A stretch of 64,000 nt of DNA, taken from assembly GCA_015068975.1 (NCBI GenBank), contig SVJM01000001.1:113205-177204 (forward strand), read 5' to 3'. Below, piece by piece: positions 34,762 to 44,152 of the stretch (within the stretch, counting starts at the first letter, position 1; the number at the start of each line of letters is the position of its first letter). This DNA comes from Oscillospiraceae bacterium (GTDB taxonomy: Bacteria; Bacillota; Clostridia; UMGS1810). The notes beneath the pieces are model-generated. The model had not been told where the DNA came from, made no database searches, and saw nothing but the letters and a program-made list of their open reading frames with translations. The translations under genes were made by a program, and so were the position numbers.

Positions 34762-34788
34762 GAATCAACAATATTTACGGAGGACGAG

Positions 34789-36150
34789 ATGGTACATCAG
34801 TATAAACTTTTGGGATACAATATTATTCTTGATATTTCATCAGGTGCGGTGCATGTGGTAGACGATATTGCATATGATATTATCTCCTTGTTTGAAAAAA
34901 GTTCAAAGGAGGAGATTGTCTGCAAAATGAAGGAGAAATATCCTGATGCATCGGACATAGAGGAATGTTACAATCAGGTGGAAGAGCTCAAAAATAATGG
35001 GGAGCTTTTTACAGAGGACACCTTTGAGGATAAGGCAGACACACTCAAAGCCAAAACTGCAGGGGTAATAAAGGCACTTTGTCTGCATATTGCCCACACA
35101 TGCAACCTTAACTGTTCATATTGCTTCGCAAGTCAGGGCAAATACCATGGCGAAAGAGCAGTTATGAGCTATGAAGTAGGCAAAAGAGCCCTTGACTTCC
35201 TTGTGGAAAATTCGGGCAGCAGAAGAAATCTTGAGGTGGATTTCTTCGGTGGAGAGCCACTTATGAATTTTGATGTGGTAAAGAAGCTTGTGGAATATGC
35301 AAGAAGCATCGAAAAGGAAAAGAATAAGAATTTCCGCTTTACCCTCACTACAAACGGAGTGCTGGTTGATGATGATGTAATAGAGTTTTCAAACAGAGAA
35401 ATGAGCAATGTGGTACTTAGCCTCGACGGAAGGAAGGAAGTCCACGATAAATTCCGTGTAGATTACAACGGTGAAGGAAGCTGGGAGAAGATTGTGCCTA
35501 AGTTTCAGAAATTCGTTGAGAAACGTGGTGGCAAAAACTACTATATGAGAGGCACATTTACCCATCACAATCCTGATTTCCTTGAAGATGTGAAGGAAAT
35601 GCTTTCCCTCGGCTTCAGAGAGCTTAGTATGGAGCCTGTGGTATGTGCATCAGATGATCCTTCATGCCTTACTGATGAGGATTTACCGGTTGTTATGGAT
35701 CAGTATGAGAAACTTGCTGAGCTTATGATAGAATATGACGAAAAGAATGACCCATTCACCTTCTATCACTATATGATAGATCTTGAAGGCGGACCTTGTA
35801 TATACAAAAGGATTTCGGGCTGTGGTTCAGGTACAGAATATATGGCAGTTACCCCTTGGGGAGATTTGTATCCCTGTCATCAGTTTGTGGGGGAAGAGTC
35901 CTTTAAGCTTGGCGATATATACAAGGGTGTCACAAATAAAGAATGTACACAGATGTTCCGTGACTGTAATGTTTATGCAAGGAAGGAATGTGGGGACTGC
36001 TGGGCGAAGCTTTATTGCTCAGGTGGTTGTGCGGCAAATGCGTACCATTCCACAGGATCGGTTAACGGTGTGTATAAATATGGTTGCGAGCTTTTCAAGA
36101 AGAGAATGGAGTGTGCTATAGCTGTGGCAGTACACAGAGCACTTAGATAG
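34789..36150 (+). CDS. scfB: SCIFF peptide radical-SAM maturase
   Basis: A 453-residue enzyme that installs thioether cross-links on the SCIFF peptide. The N-terminal 85 residues resemble the RiPP recognition element that binds the leader. The radical-SAM motif is C105-x3-C109-x2-C112 in 'CNLNCSYCFA'. A C-terminal SPASM domain has further cluster Cys ('GCGSGTEYMAVTPWGDLYPCHQ', 'CNVYARKECGDCWAKLYCSGGC'). I chose the ATG at 34789 (MVHQYKLLGYN) after CGGAGG. The stop codon coincides with the left end of a repeat element. Confidence 0.95.
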   Translation: MVHQYKLLGYNIILDISSGAVHVVDDIAYDIISLFEKSSKEEIVCKMKEKYPDASDIEECYNQVEELKNNGELFTEDTFEDKADTLKAKTAGVIKALCLHIAHTCNLNCSYCFASQGKYHGERAVMSYEVGKRALDFLVENSGSRRNLEVDFFGGEPLMNFDVVKKLVEYARSIEKEKNKNFRFTLTTNGVLVDDDVIEFSNREMSNVVLSLDGRKEVHDKFRVDYNGEGSWEKIVPKFQKFVEKRGGKNYYMRGTFTHHNPDFLEDVKEMLSLGFRELSMEPVVCASDDPSCLTDEDLPVVMDQYEKLAELMIEYDEKNDPFTFYHYMIDLEGGPCIYKRISGCGSGTEYMAVTPWGDLYPCHQFVGEESFKLGDIYKGVTNKECTQMFRDCNVYARKECGDCWAKLYCSGGCAANAYHSTGSVNGVYKYGCELFKKRMECAIAVAVHRALR

Positions 36151-36376
36151 GAATGTAAAAAGCGCCCGGAGCGTAAAAAGGCAAGGGTAAAATGAGGCAG
36201 AGCACAGAAATAGGTGTAAGTGTCCAAAGTTTATCATTCGGTTGAAAAAATCACATTTTCAATGTATTTTTTTCTTTGACTATGAGCCTTTTTACTGTGA
36301 ACAAATATTCGCCATCGGAGTATCGCATACACCTTCGGCTCTATTTGTCCACTCCAAGCACTTTTTCCGATTCCTA
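36149..36376 (+). repeat. MITE-like repeat copy, short central slot
   Basis: It runs from AGGAATGTAAAAAGCGCCCG to TTTTTCCGATTCCT. The slot contains GTATCGCATAC instead of the long cassette. It begins on the scfB TAG stop. A second copy follows after ten bases. Confidence 0.7.
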
Positions 36377-36385
36377 AAAAATCTT

Positions 36386-36670
36386 GAATGTAAAAAGCGC
36401 CCGGAGTGTAAAAAGGCGAGGGGAAAATAAGATAGAGTACTGAAATAAGTATAAATATCTAAGATTTATCATTTGGAAGAAAAAATCACATTTTCAATGT
36501 AATTTTTCTTTGATTATGAGCCTTTTTACTGCGAACAAACATTCGCCATCGCTGTAGGGGTCGATGCCTTCATCGACCCGTAAGAGAATGAACACAGGCG
36601 GACAGATGAGGGCATCTGTCCCTACAACGACTCAGTTTGTCCGCTCCGAACACTTTTTCCTATCCCTTAA
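36386..36670 (+). repeat. MITE-like repeat copy with long cassette
   Basis: A tandem neighbour of the previous copy. It starts GAATGTAAAAAGCGCCCGGA and ends CACTTTTTCCTATCCC, with the GTAGGGG...CCCTAC cassette at about 36552-36626. Together the two copies fill the 567-bp gap; I see no gene or RNA in it apart from these. Confidence 0.7.
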
Positions 36671-36717
36671 TGAAAAATCACCCGTAACGTAAAAATGCAA
36701 GGGGGAAATAAGAAGAA

Positions 36718-38058
36718 ATGACTACACCAATATGTGATTTTGTAAAAAACTACATACAAAATAATCCCACAAGACTTCATATGCCCGGACACAAGGGTGA
36801 GGTCTTTCTTGGCATGGAAAAGTACGATATCACAGAGATAGATGGTGCAGACAGTCTTTATGAAGCATCAGGTATCATAGAAGAAAGCGAAAGAAATGCA
36901 TCCTTGCTTTTCGGATGTGATACATATTATTCCACAGAAGGCTCATCACAGTGTATAAAAGCTATGGTATACCTTGCAGGACTATATGCTCAGAAGATAA
37001 ACAGAAAACGGCTTATATATGCCGCAAGAAATGTGCACAAAAGCTTCATATCTGCAGTAAGCCTTTCGGATTTTGAGGTGAAGTGGCTTTATTCGAATAG
37101 TGACGACTCATACTTAAGCTGCAGAATAAATGCGGATCATCTTGACAACGAGCTTGGAAATGCAGACACACTTCCTGTTGCGGTATACATCACATCTCCC
37201 GATTATCTGGGGACTGTTCAGGATATAAAAGCTATTTCTGATGTGTGCAAAAAATACGGTGTGCTTCTTCTTTGCGACAATGCACACGGGGCATATCTTA
37301 AGTTTTTAACCCCTTCAGCGCACCCTGTTGACCTTGGTGCAGATATGTGCTGTGATTCTGCTCATAAGACCCTGCCTGCACTTACGGGGGCAGCATATCT
37401 TCATATGGGAGAAGAAATCAGCAACCACCTTTCTTCATATGCAAAAAATGCTCTTTCCCTTTTTGGAAGTACAAGCCCAAGCTATCTGATACTTCAGTCT
37501 CTTGACCACCTCAATAAATATATTTCAGAAGGTTACAGAGAGAAGCTGTCTTTGTTTGCAAAAAGGATTACAGAGCTAAAAACCAGACTTTCTGATATGG
37601 GATATACCATTTTCGGAGAAGAAATCCTTAAGCTTACAATCAAAACAAAGTCTTATGGCTGCAGTGGGGAAGAAATAGCAGAGAAGCTTTATGAAAAAAA
37701 GATAATTTGTGAGTTTTATGATAATGATTTTATAGTGCTGATGTTTACTCCCGAAAGCCCTGAAAGCTCTTTAGAGAGAGTTTTTGAAGTTCTTTTTAGT
37801 ATCAGGAGAAAAGACAGGATTGTTGATAAAAAGATTTACAATACAAATCATATACAGAAAATAAGCATACGTGATGCAGTAATGGGAATTTACGAAGAAA
37901 TCTCTGTAGAAAATGCTGAAGGAAGGATCCTTTCTCAGCTTACGGTAGCCTGCCCTCCTGCAGTGCTTGTGGTATCTCCTGGTGAGATAATCACCAAAGA
38001 AGATATAGAAATATTTAAGGCAATCGGAACCAAAACATTGTGTGTGCTAAAGGGATAA
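36718..38058 (+). CDS. Orn/Lys/Arg decarboxylase family PLP enzyme
   Basis: A 446-residue fold-type I PLP enzyme. The start 'NPTRLHMPGHKG' is the family signature, with 'GSSQCIKAM', 'LLLCDNAHGAYLKF' (PLP Asp) and the Schiff-base Lys K217 in 'CCDSAHKTLPALTG'. The C-terminal domain ends in 'PPAVLVVSPGEIITKEDIE'. It is shorter than inducible decarboxylases and like the SpeA/YaaO-type proteins of Firmicutes, probably involved in polyamine synthesis. Substrate choice (Arg, Lys or Orn) is not visible. It stands alone between repeats and a terminator. Confidence 0.9.
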   Translation: MTTPICDFVKNYIQNNPTRLHMPGHKGEVFLGMEKYDITEIDGADSLYEASGIIEESERNASLLFGCDTYYSTEGSSQCIKAMVYLAGLYAQKINRKRLIYAARNVHKSFISAVSLSDFEVKWLYSNSDDSYLSCRINADHLDNELGNADTLPVAVYITSPDYLGTVQDIKAISDVCKKYGVLLLCDNAHGAYLKFLTPSAHPVDLGADMCCDSAHKTLPALTGAAYLHMGEEISNHLSSYAKNALSLFGSTSPSYLILQSLDHLNKYISEGYREKLSLFAKRITELKTRLSDMGYTIFGEEILKLTIKTKSYGCSGEEIAEKLYEKKIICEFYDNDFIVLMFTPESPESSLERVFEVLFSIRRKDRIVDKKIYNTNHIQKISIRDAVMGIYEEISVENAEGRILSQLTVACPPAVLVVSPGEIITKEDIEIFKAIGTKTLCVLKG

Positions 38059-38133
38059 TCCGATCAGGATATTTCGATTACAGCTTATTGTTATGAACGA
38101 AAGAAGAATAGATATTTTAAATTATTTACAAAA

Positions 38134-38177
38134 AAAGAAACACCGCTCATTTATACAACGAACGGCGTTTCTTTTTT
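38134..38177. terminator. Bidirectional terminator
   Basis: AAAGAAACACCG pairs with CGGCGTTTCTTT and is flanked by A and T runs, between convergent genes. Confidence 0.75.
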
Positions 38178-38210
38178 AGTTAATGCGACAAATCGCATCA
38201 ATATGTGTTT

Positions 38211-38882
38211 TTAAAAAATTCTTCTTGCACCGATATATCTTGATGTATACCAGCTTGAAGCTATTGAAGTGTATTCAATAGTCTTACCTGTTCTCGGCGA
38301 GTGAATCATAGTGTCATTACCAACATATATACCTACATGTGAAGCATAGTTTCCGCTTCCGAAGAATACCAGATCCCCCGGCATAAGGTTTGCTCTTGAT
38401 ACAGGTACACCATTTTTTTGCTGATCATTGGCTGTACGATAAAGTGATACACCCATCTGCTTGTAGCAGTACATGGTAAATCCTGAGCAATCAAAACCGC
38501 CCGGCTTTGATCCGCCATAAACATATGGTGTTCCAAGATACTGAGCTGCAATATCCAGAAGCTGATCTCCCTTGGTATATATAGGCTGTCCCTGGTAATC
38601 CGGAGAGAAACTTTCTGTGTCAGCTACTATGTAGTCTTTTTTTACAAATGCTGCCATTTCGTTGTATACAATTTTGTACCAACCGTTTTCTTCGCCGATA
38701 ATTGTGACTTTGTCACCGTAGGTAAGTGTTCCGATGATGATACTGTTTTCATTAACAATTCCCTGAGATCTTACATTCAAAACGTCTGCTTTCACATATC
38801 CACTCTCTGCCGCATAACCCGGAACACTCATAATTGAAAAAATGGTTATGAGAAGAATGGACATAAAAATAAATTTCTTCAT
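38211..38882 (-). CDS. Secreted NlpC/P60 (C40) peptidoglycan hydrolase with SH3 domain
   Basis: A 223-residue protein with a signal peptide (1-24, ending PGYA). A bacterial SH3 domain (about 28-87, 'VKADVLNVRS...VTIIGEENGWYKI') binds the wall, and an NlpC/P60 domain (105-223) cleaves stem peptides between gamma-D-Glu and the diamino acid. The catalytic residues are C132 ('FDCSGF'), H182 ('SHVGIYVG') and H194 ('MIHSPR'). It has its own promoter and an AGGAGGT ribosome site. A normal housekeeping hydrolase for cell separation. Confidence 0.94.
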   Translation of the reverse strand: MKKFIFMSILLITIFSIMSVPGYAAESGYVKADVLNVRSQGIVNENSIIIGTLTYGDKVTIIGEENGWYKIVYNEMAAFVKKDYIVADTESFSPDYQGQPIYTKGDQLLDIAAQYLGTPYVYGGSKPGGFDCSGFTMYCYKQMGVSLYRTANDQQKNGVPVSRANLMPGDLVFFGSGNYASHVGIYVGNDTMIHSPRTGKTIEYTSIASSWYTSRYIGARRIF

Positions 38883-38912
38883 AAATACCTCCTGTAATTC
38901 AACACGAGGACT

Positions 38913-38941
38913 ATTGTATCATAAAAAAATATTTTTGTCAA
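38913..38941 (-). promoter_or_regulatory. Promoter of the NlpC/P60 gene
   Basis: On the minus strand TTGACA (38941-38936) and TACAAT (38918-38913) with a 17-nt spacer. Confidence 0.75.
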
Positions 38942-39013
38942 ACTTTTTTAACATTTTCTTAACAAAGTTTAAAGAGTATTTATAAAGATATGCTAAATAT
39001 ATGTCTTTTGCAC

Positions 39014-39063
39014 AAAAATACCACGCAATTTATGATAGCTAAATCAAAATTACGTGGTTTATT
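39014..39063 (-). terminator. Terminator of the phosphodiester glycosidase gene
   Basis: ATACCACG-AATTT and AAATT-CGTGGT arms; on the minus strand the stem is followed by ATTTTTG. Confidence 0.7.
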
Positions 39064-39091
39064 TGTGGACAAAATGTAACAATTTTTGTAA

Positions 39092-41395
39092 CTATTGGAA
39101 AATTTCTTCAAAGGAATAAGTGATTTTTCCATTTTCTGAGTTTACTTTAAGATACATAGCATTGCTGAGTACATTTTGTTTGTTGAGATTGCCTACTCCG
39201 TCAACAGTAAACATATGTTTGCCATTTTTGCGGTAGCTTTCCATTATACCATTTGAAAAAATATACACGTCTTTTCCAAGGCTTAGCGCATAATCCGACA
39301 GAAGCTTATCAAACAGCTCTTCCTCGGTTTTTGATGAGAAGTTATATTTATTTGGCATAATGATGAATATATTTTTGTCGGCGGTGTTTTTTATATCATC
39401 CATAAATTTTTTCCACTGATTTTTGTCAGGTGTATGGATGGACGATGAGGAATTGTTCAGTGTAAAGAAGGATGTACCCTTGTGGCTTATGTGAGAGTAT
39501 TTGTCTGATGAGTAAAGAGGGATAAGCTTTGTGGTAACATTCACATTTTTTCCTGCAAAAAATACCATATCACAGGATTCTTTCACTTTTTCAATCAGTT
39601 TTTTCATTACTGCTTTTTCAAGCATGGTTTTGTTGTAAAATGTATTTCCGAAAAACGCTACAGAGAAGTTCCGGCTTGTGGATTTCACATCTTTGGATAC
39701 ATTTTGTTCATCGGTCTTGGATATATCCAAAGGAAGGGATATATTTGTTGTGTCATCGTCCACACGGATGATCATATGAGTTTTTACATCTCCAAAAGAA
39801 AATGTCACAACAGAAGTTCCTTTGTTTGTTGCTTTGATTGTGTTACCATCAAATGAGAGGATATCATCGGATACATTTATTCCAACGTGGTTTAAGTCAA
39901 TGAGAGCACTGTAGCCGTCTTTGTCATAGCCTTTAAGTGTAACCAGATACTTTTCGCCTGATTTCATTTTCTTTTCTTTTGTGGCAAGTTCTAAGGAGTG
40001 TGGCATATCAAGGATGGTTATCTTTTCAGAAGATATGATACCCATATATTCGGCTGTGATGGTTATTTCTCCGCTTTTTTGCGGGTAGAATACAAAGTCT
40101 TTTATGTATCCTGCGTTCTTTGGCACAGAGAATATGACTTTTTCTTTGTCAAAGTCAACACCCAGATAGTTTTTGTCCATTGCAGTGACAGAAAGCATTA
40201 CAGAGGTGTTTACAAATGCTTTTTCTTTGTCGAAGTCAAGTCTTATCTGTGAAATCTTCCCCTTTTGGTGAGAGGATGTGATCCCCACACCATTTATTAC
40301 TCCTCTTAAATGTGAATCGGATGGGGTGTTTATTACAGATGTATTATCCTCGCCTTGTTTTTTTGCTACAAGAGTGGATGATCCGCCACCGTCAAGATTT
40401 ATAGCGTTGTATAAGCCAATATCTATAAGAATTTCAGAAAATTCGTTAAGAGTTACTCCTACACTTCTATTTGATCTTCCGTCCACTGTTACAAGATATG
40501 CATATCTTTCTTCTTTGTCAACTCCCCAGGCGGATCTTGGCTCTCTCACACCTGCAGTATGGGTGATTTTTGCCTTCTGACCTTCTGTCACAAGGATAGT
40601 TCCTCCGCCTAAGGCAAAGTCTATATCACTTTCTATATCAGGATTTATCACTCTGTCTATTTTTACTTCATCGCCTACTTTGAAATTATCAGGGATAAAA
40701 GAATTAAGGTCTTTGAGATAAGCAAGTACATATCCATTCTCAGGGATTTCTATTTGTCCCATATCGTGATTTATGGCTGTAACTATCCCCTCTTCTACCA
40801 CCATTTCTTCCAGATTTCCCGTAGAGCCTATGCTTAAAGCCCCCCAGTTTCTGTCATACATTACTATTCCCGATAACGAGTCGAATTTATTGTATGCTTT
40901 TATCACATCGCCTTCGCCGTTTGGTGCGGTAATGGTGGTAAGAGTGTCTATGTAGTCAAAGTAGAAGCTTCCGTCATTCAATCTTGCTCCCACACCCATT
41001 TGTGTGGAGGAGAGGGCATACCCTGAAAGAAGCTCCCCGTCTTTTATCTCCACACCTATGCTTGATGCTTCGTTTGAAGTAGAGCTTTTTGCATAGAAAT
41101 CTCCATTGATACCTGCAGTAGCATTCATTTTATCTGTGAGGGTTTTGGTATTGTAGAGAGTTTTTATGTTATTTTCATCCTTAAGGAATGTAAGGTCGAT
41201 ATCTTTATCGCTAAGGTTTGCCTTTATGATATTTACTGTTACAAATCCTGCATTCATAAGCATCTTCTTTGTAATGATCTCTATATTTCCTGCCGCTTTT
41301 TCGCTTTCTGTCATTTCATATATTGGTGCGGCATATGCAAACTGTGATAAGGATATAATAATTGTCATGAATAGTGTAAAAAGTTTTCTTTTCAT
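39092..41395 (-). CDS. Secreted phosphodiester glycosidase (NAGPA) family protein
   Basis: A 767-residue exported protein with a signal peptide (1-22, ending FAYA). The phosphodiester glycosidase domain (about 85-370) shows 'AGINGDFYA', 'ALGGGTILV', 'GRSNRSVGVTLNEFSEILIDIGLYNAINLDGGGSSTLV'; in this family it cleaves or modifies N-acetylglucosamine-phosphate diesters in wall polymers. About 380-560 look like Big-type beta domains, and 600-767 are an additional domain resembling a metallophosphoesterase-like or receptor fold ('FSVAFFGNTFYNKTMLEKAV'). It is divergent from the GT4-CsaB gene, which supports a role in wall polysaccharide. Confidence 0.88.
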   Translation of the reverse strand: MKRKLFTLFMTIIISLSQFAYAAPIYEMTESEKAAGNIEIITKKMLMNAGFVTVNIIKANLSDKDIDLTFLKDENNIKTLYNTKTLTDKMNATAGINGDFYAKSSTSNEASSIGVEIKDGELLSGYALSSTQMGVGARLNDGSFYFDYIDTLTTITAPNGEGDVIKAYNKFDSLSGIVMYDRNWGALSIGSTGNLEEMVVEEGIVTAINHDMGQIEIPENGYVLAYLKDLNSFIPDNFKVGDEVKIDRVINPDIESDIDFALGGGTILVTEGQKAKITHTAGVREPRSAWGVDKEERYAYLVTVDGRSNRSVGVTLNEFSEILIDIGLYNAINLDGGGSSTLVAKKQGEDNTSVINTPSDSHLRGVINGVGITSSHQKGKISQIRLDFDKEKAFVNTSVMLSVTAMDKNYLGVDFDKEKVIFSVPKNAGYIKDFVFYPQKSGEITITAEYMGIISSEKITILDMPHSLELATKEKKMKSGEKYLVTLKGYDKDGYSALIDLNHVGINVSDDILSFDGNTIKATNKGTSVVTFSFGDVKTHMIIRVDDDTTNISLPLDISKTDEQNVSKDVKSTSRNFSVAFFGNTFYNKTMLEKAVMKKLIEKVKESCDMVFFAGKNVNVTTKLIPLYSSDKYSHISHKGTSFFTLNNSSSSIHTPDKNQWKKFMDDIKNTADKNIFIIMPNKYNFSSKTEEELFDKLLSDYALSLGKDVYIFSNGIMESYRKNGKHMFTVDGVGNLNKQNVLSNAMYLKVNSENGKITYSFEEIFQ

Positions 41396-41430
41396 ATATG
41401 TACTCCTTTCGATGATTGGTATATTATATT

Positions 41431-41459
41431 TTACATCATATAATATACAATGTAAATAA
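41431..41459 (-). promoter_or_regulatory. Promoter with inverted repeat for the phosphodiester glycosidase
   Basis: On the minus strand TTTACA and TAAAAT are 17 nt apart, and these hexamers lie inside an inverted repeat TTTACAT...ATGTAAA, so an operator may overlap the promoter. Confidence 0.4.
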
Positions 41460-41496
41460 GCAAAATGTTGAAATAATGTAAGGATTGTGATAAAAT

Positions 41497-41694
41497 GATT
41501 TCAAGCGGAGCTTGAAATCAACGATATAAATCTCTGACGAGATTTTCGATATGTGCTATCGCACTCGATATGCCTTGTGGCTCGATATGTTGCTGACGCA
41601 ACGAGATTTATATCATATCGAGTTTGAGCGGAGCGAAAACATATCGATTTTACGAAGTAAATATATCGAGCAAACTTTAGTTTGCATATCGACA
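41497..41694. repeat. Hairpin-array element 1 (CGATATG linkers)
   Basis: A leading hairpin (41498-41518) is followed by a perfect 12-bp outer stem, GATATAAATCTC (41523-41534) with GAGATTTATATC (41603-41614). Inside are three direct CGATATG linkers (41547, 41566, 41583), each followed by a mini-hairpin. After the stem come four inverted linkers CATATCG/TATATCG (41614, 41640, 41662, 41685), also with hairpins between. It lies between divergent genes. It is not a CRISPR, because the spacers are 8-20-nt palindromes. Confidence 0.85.
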
Positions 41695-41726
41695 GAAAAT
41701 CGGCATCTAAATCGTTCAGTCGGTAT

Positions 41727-41820
41727 AAATTGAAAATGGAAAATGGACAATTAATGAAGAAAATTGCAAGGCGATTTTCCACCATAATTTTAAACTTTCA
41801 ACTTTCAATTTTCCATTAAC
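41727..41820. repeat. Inverted repeat of the AATTGAAAATGGA type
   Basis: AATTGAAAATGGA (41728-41740) pairs with the complement at 41805-41818. It follows hairpin array 1. No gene is visible between 41396 and 41913 other than these repeats. Confidence 0.55.
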
Positions 41821-41913
41821 GATGTGGCACATTGACTACATCGTTCACTAATTTTAAAATAAATATAATGGATATTTATAACTTTTGACCTGATGAGAAA
41901 GGAGCAAAATATT

Positions 41914-44151
41914 ATGCAAAAAAACAGAAGAATCCTTATGGCACTTATGGGCTTGGAGATTGGCGGCGCAGAAACCCATGTGGTAGAACTTGCCAAGTAT
42001 CTTTCTCAGAACGGATACACTGTATATGCGGTATCAAGCGGCGGTGTATATGAAAATGAACTTCAAAAATTTGGCATAAGGCACTACTATGCCCCTCTCA
42101 CAGCAAAGAGCCCCCTTGATATCCTTAAGTCCTACCGCACAATAAAGAAAATTGTGAAGAAAGAAAGAATAGACATTATCCATGCCCATGCGCGTATCCC
42201 TGCATTTGTATGCTCTCTTGTAAACAAGGTCACAAAGACCCCCTTTATTACCACTGTTCATGGGGTATATTCTACAAGCTTTCTATTTAAGCTTCTTACC
42301 AACTGGGGACAGGAAACAATATGTGTAAGTGAAGATGTAAAGAAGTACGTAAAAGATATATATTCTATCCCTGACGAAAGGATACATCTTACAATCAATG
42401 GTATAAATCAGGATACTTTTTCTTCTGATGTGGATTATTCCGAGTTGCTTAAAGAATTTGATATATCAGATAACGATTTCAAAATTGTATATGTATCACG
42501 ACTTGATGAAGGCAACTGCGACGGAGCATTTATGCTTATAGAAAAGGGCGAGGATATCCTCAAAAACATCCCAAATGCAAAAATAATCATCGTAGGAGAC
42601 GGTACAGAGTATGATACTATAGACAGAAGGACGTCGGCATTTAACAAAGGTCACGGCACAAAGCTCTTCACCCTTGCAGGTGCAAGGACAGATGTGTATA
42701 AGTTTACTGCTATGGCAGACCTTGTTATCGGCATAAGCCGTGTGGCACTGGAGGCTATGAGCTCGGGAAATGTGGTAATACTTGGTGGCTTTGGCGGATA
42801 TATAGGTGTGTTTGAAGAGGACAAGCTTCAGCTTTGCCTTGATACAAACTTCACAGGCAGAGGATGTAAGGAAATGACATCCCATATGCTTTATGATGAC
42901 ATCATAAGGGTATATGAAATGAGTGAGGAAGAAAAGGACAAGCTTATATCCTTTGGCAAACAGATTGTCACAGACAACTATTCCATCAAGGCTATGGCAA
43001 AAAGTAATATTGTGGCTTATGATGCCTTGCTTGACAGAGAAAAAAGAGAATCCTATGACTTTATGATTTCGGGATATTACGGCTTCAACAACAGTGGGGA
43101 TGACACCCTTCTTTCTGCAATGATCAAGAGCTTCAGAGAGTGTGATGAGGATTTAAGCATTATGGTCCTTTCGGACAATCCTCAGGAAACCCAAGAAAAG
43201 TATAAGGTGAAATCAATAAAAAGAATCAATGTTTTCAAAATCTTTTCTGCTATGAAAAAGACCAAGGCCTTTATAAGCGGTGGCGGAAGTCTTATACAGG
43301 ACGTGACCAGTACCAAGTCTATAATGTACTATCTCTTCCTTATGCGACTTGCAAAATGTATGCATCTTCCCGTTATGGTATATGCAAATGGCGTTGGGCC
43401 TATAGACAAAAAGAAAAATATCGAAAGCACCGTAAAGGAGTTTAACAAAGCAGACCTTATCACATTGCGTGAAAAGGACTCTATGGAATTCTTAAGAGAG
43501 ATCGGTGTGACAAATGATAATATCTCGGTGACAGCAGATCCTACATTCACACTGGACAGTGCACCTGACGAAGAGGTACAGGCGGCGCTCGATATGTATT
43601 CAGTGCCAAAGGACAAAGGGATAATGGCGGTGAGCTTAAGAGAATGGAAAACTGCACGGAAGTACTTTGAAAAAGAAATTTCAATTACTCTTGATGAAAT
43701 TTGTGAAAAGTATAATCTTTTCCCGTTGTTTATCCCTATGCAGTATCCAAATGATCTTGATTTTTCGAAAAAAATCCTTTCGTCGATGAAAACAGAGGGT
43801 GCAGTTATTGATACACAGTATGACGGTGCTCTCCTTAAAGGAATATTCAAGAAGTGTACCATCACTCTGGGTATGAGACTTCACTCGCTTATATATTCCT
43901 TTGGTGTAGGGGTGCCTGTGATAGGTTTATCCTATGACCCAAAGGTAAAGAGCTTCCTTGAGTATGTGAAGTGTCCTTATTATGTGGATGTAGAGAAGCT
44001 AAGTATGTCTAATCTGAAGGAAACCTTCGACTATTGTTATGCAAATATGGATACTATCAGAAATGATATAGAAGAGAATCTCAGTATTATGAAAAATCTT
44101 GCATATGACAATGTGACATATGCCATAAAAATGCTCAATAAGGAGATATAA
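41914..44151 (+). CDS. csaB: Fused glycosyltransferase (GT4) and polysaccharide pyruvyl transferase CsaB
   Basis: A 745-residue two-domain protein. Residues 1-370 are a GT4-type glycosyltransferase ('LGLEIGGAETHVVELAKYL', 'HAHARIPAFVCSLV', 'VSRLDEGN', 'IVGDGTEY', 'ISRVALEAMSSGNVVI'). Residues about 375-745 are CsaB ('MISGYYGFNNSGDDTLLSAMI', 'FISGGGSLIQDVTSTKSIMYY', 'VMVYANGVGP', 'GMRLHSLIYSFGVGVPVIGLSYDPK'). CsaB adds ketal pyruvate to the secondary wall polymer so that SLH-domain proteins can bind it. The ATG at 41914 follows AGGAG. It overlaps the next gene's leader by one base gap, so they are co-transcribed. Confidence 0.92.
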   Translation: MQKNRRILMALMGLEIGGAETHVVELAKYLSQNGYTVYAVSSGGVYENELQKFGIRHYYAPLTAKSPLDILKSYRTIKKIVKKERIDIIHAHARIPAFVCSLVNKVTKTPFITTVHGVYSTSFLFKLLTNWGQETICVSEDVKKYVKDIYSIPDERIHLTINGINQDTFSSDVDYSELLKEFDISDNDFKIVYVSRLDEGNCDGAFMLIEKGEDILKNIPNAKIIIVGDGTEYDTIDRRTSAFNKGHGTKLFTLAGARTDVYKFTAMADLVIGISRVALEAMSSGNVVILGGFGGYIGVFEEDKLQLCLDTNFTGRGCKEMTSHMLYDDIIRVYEMSEEEKDKLISFGKQIVTDNYSIKAMAKSNIVAYDALLDREKRESYDFMISGYYGFNNSGDDTLLSAMIKSFRECDEDLSIMVLSDNPQETQEKYKVKSIKRINVFKIFSAMKKTKAFISGGGSLIQDVTSTKSIMYYLFLMRLAKCMHLPVMVYANGVGPIDKKKNIESTVKEFNKADLITLREKDSMEFLREIGVTNDNISVTADPTFTLDSAPDEEVQAALDMYSVPKDKGIMAVSLREWKTARKYFEKEISITLDEICEKYNLFPLFIPMQYPNDLDFSKKILSSMKTEGAVIDTQYDGALLKGIFKKCTITLGMRLHSLIYSFGVGVPVIGLSYDPKVKSFLEYVKCPYYVDVEKLSMSNLKETFDYCYANMDTIRNDIEENLSIMKNLAYDNVTYAIKMLNKEI

Positions 44152-44152
44152 A

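Noticed and set aside
36242..36430. 62-residue forward frame between scfB and the decarboxylase
   Set aside because: It lies wholly in two MITE-like copies and has no start signal.
41497..41694. Possible CRISPR array from regularly spaced CGATATG repeats
   Set aside because: The repeated unit is only 7 bp, half of the units are inverted, the intervals are themselves palindromes, and no cas gene is in the window.
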